DNA of 64,000 bases from Salinigranum salinum (lineage in GTDB: Archaea > Halobacteriota > Halobacteria > Halobacteriales > Haloferacaceae): positions 1,426,001-1,490,000 of the forward strand of contig NZ_VTOJ01000001.1 in the NCBI RefSeq assembly GCF_009176545.1, written 5' to 3'. This document shows, in pieces, positions 59,467 to 64,000 of this stretch. The notes under the pieces are model-generated. The model was given only the letters and a program-made list of their open reading frames with translations, ran no database searches and was not told the origin of the DNA. Position numbers and translations under genes: made by a program. Each line of letters starts with the position of its first letter. The stretch's first letter is position 1.

Positions 59467-59928
59467 CTACACCGACTCGACCGCGCGGAGTCGGCGGACG
59501 ACGTCCGGAGGAGTCGCTCCGGGTCCCTCGACCCGGTGATCCGGGACGAACAGCGGGACGGGGTTCTCGCTGATCGCCCGTTCGACCGTCGCGAGATCCT
59601 CCTCGTCCTCGGCGTCGAGTCCAGCCAGGCGGGCGATGCGGGCCACCGACACCGTCTCGCCGTAGGGTACGTTCCGGACCGCTTCGAGCACCGCTCGCTG
59701 GTCCGTCGGCACCGTGAGCGCCACTTGGACGTCGTCGAAGCGATCCTCCTCACCCCCGAGGTACGCCTCGATACGGTCGAGCAGCGGGTGGTCGGTCGCG
59801 GCGTCGTCCGGCACGGCGTCGGGGAAGGAGACGCCGACGACGCGACCGCTCGCGACGCCGAGTTCGACCACGAAGTCGTCGAACGCGCGGGCGAAGACCC
59901 CCGCGTCCGTGGCTGAACCGAGACTCAT
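59467..59928 (-). CDS. Alkyltransferase-like (MGMT fold) protein lacking the reactive Cys
   Basis: 153 residues. The C-terminal half is an O6-alkylguanine-DNA alkyltransferase DNA-binding domain: QRAVLEAVRNVPYGETVSVA, then LAGLDAEDEEDL, and ISENPVPLFVPDHRVEGPGA where the canonical P-C-H-R-V is P-D-H-R-V (Asp130 in place of the alkyl-accepting Cys, read as gat on the minus strand of 59537-59545). The usual R-A-V-G-x-A-x... spacing in the recognition helix is also acidic. Alkyltransferase-like proteins without Cys bind alkylated guanine and channel it to nucleotide-excision repair; whether this one does so is unproven. It faces away from trpC. Confidence 0.85.
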   Translation of the reverse strand: MSLGSATDAGVFARAFDDFVVELGVASGRVVGVSFPDAVPDDAATDHPLLDRIEAYLGGEEDRFDDVQVALTVPTDQRAVLEAVRNVPYGETVSVARIARLAGLDAEDEEDLATVERAISENPVPLFVPDHRVEGPGATPPDVVRRLRAVESV

Positions 59929-60020
59929 ACCGAGCACTCGCCGCTGGAGCGACTTCAACCCCGCTCTCGCCCGACCCGCGTTCGCGCATCCCGCAAGTCT
60001 TATGAACAGATACGTCCATT

Positions 60021-60030
60021 AGTGTACACT
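60021..60030. promoter_or_regulatory. Perfect palindrome with TGTACA at trp operon start
   Basis: AGTGTACACT is a perfect 10-bp palindrome ending 1 nt before ATG 60032, between a TATA-like CTTATGA (59999-60005) and the start. Its core TGTACA is the TRP-box sequence recognised by the methanogen regulator TrpY. Confidence 0.6.
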
Positions 60031-60031
60031 G

Positions 60032-60885
60032 ATGAACGCTACTGACGAGGAGATGGCTCCGGCGGTCCGCGCCATCCTCGCGGCGGCGCGGGAGCGGTCG
60101 GGGGGCGACACCCGCCTCTCCGTCGACGCGCGGTCGTTTCCCGACGCGGTCGCGACCGCCGAGCGCGCGGGCCGGGTTCCGGTGGTCGCCGAGGTGAAAC
60201 CCACGAGCCCGACGACCGACGGACTCGTGGACGGAGATCCCGTCGATCTCGCCCGCGAGATGGTCGCCGGCGGCGCGACGGCGCTGTCGGTCCTGACGGA
60301 GCCGGAGCACTTCGGCGGTTCGCCCGACGCGCTCCGCCGCGTTCGGAACGCCGTCGACGTCCCCGTGTTGCGCAAGGATTTCATCCTCTCCGAGGACCAG
60401 CTGGACGTCGTCGAGGCGGACCTCGTGTTGCTCATCGCCCGCTTCCTGGGAGAGGATCTCCCGGCGATGATCGAGACCGCCGAGGCGCGGGGGTTCCAGC
60501 CGCTCGTCGAGGTCCACTCCCGAGCGGAACTGCGCCACGCAGTCGACGCCGGTGCCTCGATCGTCGGCGTGAACAACCGCGATCTCGCTCGGCTCGACGT
60601 CGACCTGCGGACGTTCGAGCGGGTCGCTCCGTCCGCACCCGACGACGTGACGCTGCTCGCCGAGAGTGGGGTCACCACGGCCGACGACGCCCGGCGGATG
60701 CGACGCGCGGGTGCGGACGCGCTCCTCATCGGCAGTGCCATCATGGACGGCGACGTGCGGACGAACACGGAGCGGTTCGTCCGTGCGTCCGCGGACGTGG
60801 ATGCGGACGACACCGTCGCACCCGACACACGCGAGACAGTCGACACGACTGACACGACCGAGACATCCGAGACACCAGACACACA

Positions 60886-60889
<4 letters not shown>
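60032..60889 (+). CDS. trpC: Indole-3-glycerol-phosphate synthase TrpC
   Basis: 285 residues. TIM-barrel active-site motifs: [11 protein letters not shown] (Glu54, Lys56), [14 protein letters not shown] (catalytic Lys), [18 protein letters not shown] (Glu), VGVNNRDL and [15 protein letters not shown]. It closes the indole ring from CdRP. The last 30 residues are an acidic Thr/Asp-rich tail ([19 protein letters not shown]) not seen in shorter homologs. It is the first gene of trpCBA; its stop overlaps the trpB ATG (ATGA). Control may come from the TGTACA palindrome directly before the start. Confidence 0.96.
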
Positions 60890-62162
<1,273 letters not shown>

Positions 62163-62163
<1 letters not shown>

Positions 62164-63074
62164 TGGGCGACACACACGAGAGCGCGATCGCAGCGGCGTT
62201 CGCCGACGGCCCCGCTTTCGTCCCCTACCTCGCCGCGGGCGATCCCGACTACGACGCCTCGCTGGCGTACGTCGAGGCGCTCGCCCGCGGCGGGGCCGAC
62301 GTCATCGAACTGGGCTTGCCCTTCTCGGAACCGATCGCAGAGGGACCGACGATCCAGCAGGCCATCGTGCGCTCGCTCGAGTCGGGCATGACGCCCGAGC
62401 GGTTCTTCGAGTTCGTCGAGGAGCTCGACGTCGACGTGCCGCTCGTCTGCATGACCTACTACAACCTCATCTACCAGTTCGGGCGGAGCGAGGCGCGACG
62501 CGCCTCGGAAACGGCGAGCGGTGAAGCCGCGAGCGAGACGGGCACCCCCGGACCCGAGGCGTTCGTCGCCCGGGCGGCCGACGTGGGCATCGACGGCTTC
62601 GTCGTCCCCGACCTCCCCGCGGAGGAAGCCGACGATCTCCGCGACGCCTGTGACGCGTACGGGCTGGATCTCATCTTCATCGTCGCGCCCACCACGCGGG
62701 GCGACCGCCTCCGGCGCATCATGGAGCAGGTCTCGGGATACGTCTACGTCCAGGCACGACTCGGCGTGACGGGCGCCCGGGACGACGTCTCCACGCAGAC
62801 CGACGAGTCGCTCGCCCGGCTCGCCGAGTGGGACGTCCCGAAGGCGGTGGGCTTCGGTATCAAGACGGGCGACCACGCCGAACGCATCGTCGCGGCCGGC
62901 GCGGACGGCGTGATCGTCGGGTCGGCGCTCGTCGACATCGTCGCCGAGGGCCACGACGCCGACGAACCGGTCGCGGAGACGGCCGCGCGCCTCGAGGCGA
63001 AAGCGCGCGAACTGAAACAGGGTGCGCTCCGCGGGGCGGGGGCGCAATCGACACCGCAAACGGAACGCACATAA
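62163..63074 (+). CDS. trpA: Tryptophan synthase alpha chain TrpA
   Basis: 303 residues. The catalytic Glu49 is in [20 protein letters not shown], but the second catalytic acid, Asp60 in enterobacteria (SDPxADGPTIQ), reads Glu60. Other motifs are normal: [61 protein letters not shown] and [15 protein letters not shown]. An Ala/Ser/Glu-rich insert ([19 protein letters not shown]) in the loop after the NLIYQFG strand adds about 20 residues. It converts indole-3-glycerol phosphate to indole and GAP within the TrpAB complex. Starts one base inside the trpB stop (TGATG). Confidence 0.95.
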
Positions 63075-63107
63075 CCCCCGGTTGACACAGACTCACACAC
63101 TACGATC

Positions 63108-63926
63108 ATGGACGCCGGCATCACAGCACGACTCGACCGCATCTCGACAGGAGGGAACTACCTCGTCGTCCCGATGGACCACGGCATCACGCTCGGGGCC
63201 ATCAAGGGACTGAAAGACATCGAATCGACCATCGAGGGGATCACACGTGGCGGCGCGGACGCCGTCCTGACGCAGAAGGGGATCGCCCCACGCGTCCACC
63301 CGCACAAGAACGGCGCGGGCTACATCGTCCACCTCAACGCCTCGACATCGATCGGCCCGGACTCGAACGACAAACGACACACGGGAACGGTGAAAGAGGC
63401 CATTCGGGCGGGCGCGGACGCCGTCTCGTACCACATCAACGTCGGCTCGAACCACGAGCCGGATCAGATCTCCGAACTCGCGCGCGTGACCGAAACCGCG
63501 AGCGAGTTCGGGGTCCCGGTCCTCGCCATGACCTACGCCCGCGGCGAGAACCTCATCGGCGACGACCCCGAACACGACGCGGAGTATCTCGGCCACGCCG
63601 TCCGTCTGGGTGAGGAGCTCGGTGCGGACGTGATCAAGACCGCCTACAGCGGCGACGCGGACTCCTTCGCACACGTCGTCGAATCCACGCGGCTCCCGGT
63701 GGTCATCGCCGGCGGGGCGAAGGGAACCGATCGACGGACCGTCGAGAACGTCCGCGGCGCGATGGACGCCGGCGCGGCCGGCGTCTCGATGGGTCGCTCG
63801 ATCTTCCAGCACGACGACCCCGAGGCGATCACGCGCGCTGTCTCGGCCATCATCCACGACGACGCCTCCGCTGCCGAAGCCCTCGACGTCGCGGGGCTCT
63901 CCGAGGAGGCCGGCGCGGAGGCGTAA
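63108..63926 (+). CDS. 2-amino-3,7-dideoxy-D-threo-hept-6-ulosonate (ADTH) synthase
   Basis: 272 residues, class I aldolase fold of the FBA-I/ADTH synthase family. Diagnostic parts: LVVPMDHGITLGAIKGLKDI, ADAVLTQKGIAPRVHPHKNG, SYHINVGSNHEPDQ, GVPVLAMTYARGENL, the Schiff-base Lys in ADVIKTAYSGDADSF and VVIAGGAKGTDRRTV, GVSMGRSIFQHDDPE. In archaea lacking DAHP synthase it makes ADTH from 6-deoxy-5-ketofructose 1-phosphate and aspartate semialdehyde, feeding 3-dehydroquinate. Its location 33 bp after trpA supports a role in aromatic amino-acid supply. The fructose-bisphosphate aldolase role is a close-family alternative. Confidence 0.9.
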   Translation: MDAGITARLDRISTGGNYLVVPMDHGITLGAIKGLKDIESTIEGITRGGADAVLTQKGIAPRVHPHKNGAGYIVHLNASTSIGPDSNDKRHTGTVKEAIRAGADAVSYHINVGSNHEPDQISELARVTETASEFGVPVLAMTYARGENLIGDDPEHDAEYLGHAVRLGEELGADVIKTAYSGDADSFAHVVESTRLPVVIAGGAKGTDRRTVENVRGAMDAGAAGVSMGRSIFQHDDPEAITRAVSAIIHDDASAAEALDVAGLSEEAGAEA

Positions 63927-64000
63927 CCCGCCAGCCCGTCCACACGACTACACACGACCGTTCGGGGCGCGGTCTGGACGACCCTGTGACAGCGTGGACG

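Overview
This is a contiguous stretch of a haloarchaeal chromosome (class Halobacteria). The signs are very high G+C with strong GC bias at third codon positions, acidic Asp/Glu-rich proteins, TFB, a group II thermosome, membrane-anchored LonB, CetZ, the archaeal ADTH-synthase route to aromatics, many haloarchaea-only small proteins, and TATA-like boxes centred about 26-28 nt before start codons, as expected for leaderless mRNAs. No rRNA, tRNA, CRISPR array or insertion sequence was seen. The window opens inside a tfb gene.

Layout. 1-3.2 kb: TFB, a PH-like protein, the DNA-repair protein NreA, and an Lrp/AsnC regulator with a perfect palindrome just before its start. 3.2-7.6 kb: a two-gene DAB-type inorganic-carbon accumulation system (dabB-dabA) behind an unusually AT-rich leader with a tandem 15-bp repeat. 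7.8-17.1 kb: mixed housekeeping and membrane genes, including a DUF5788-polX-Mut7C nuclease operon, an alkaline-phosphatase-superfamily protein and cetZ.

17.2-26.9 kb is a compact, overlapping gene set: coiled-coil protein, secreted or anchored protein, secretion ATPase, TadC/PilC-like platform, and four membrane or pilin-like proteins. Three of the last four carry an R-G plus hydrophobic-stretch N terminus like a class III signal peptide. It looks like a Tad-like type IV filament or secretion machine whose filament proteins are known only as haloarchaeal DUFs, and it is the best candidate here for a poorly described system.

27-45 kb: metabolic and accessory genes (epimerase, DHH phosphoesterase, MBL hydrolase of lower GC in a gene-poor pocket, acyl-CoA ligase, aldo/keto reductase, MFS transporter, GT81-like glycosyltransferase, Nudix, DoxX, Hsp20, DUF429, radical SAM with a C-terminal HhH) with several zinc microproteins. 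45-58.5 kb: TRAM protein, YkgJ and MBL proteins, a winged-helix regulator, methyltransferase, glycosyltransferase, amidohydrolase, thermosome, SAM hydrolase and NMN adenylyltransferase, and LonB with an abutting CPBP protease. 58.6-64 kb: amino-acid biosynthesis, with hisH, an alkyltransferase-like protein lacking the reactive cysteine, trpCBA with a TGTACA palindrome at its start, and ADTH synthase feeding the shikimate pathway.

DUF numbers given for haloarchaeal families are from memory of sequence style and should be read as provisional. Start sites were chosen from TATA spacing, overlaps with the preceding stop, and family-typical N termini.
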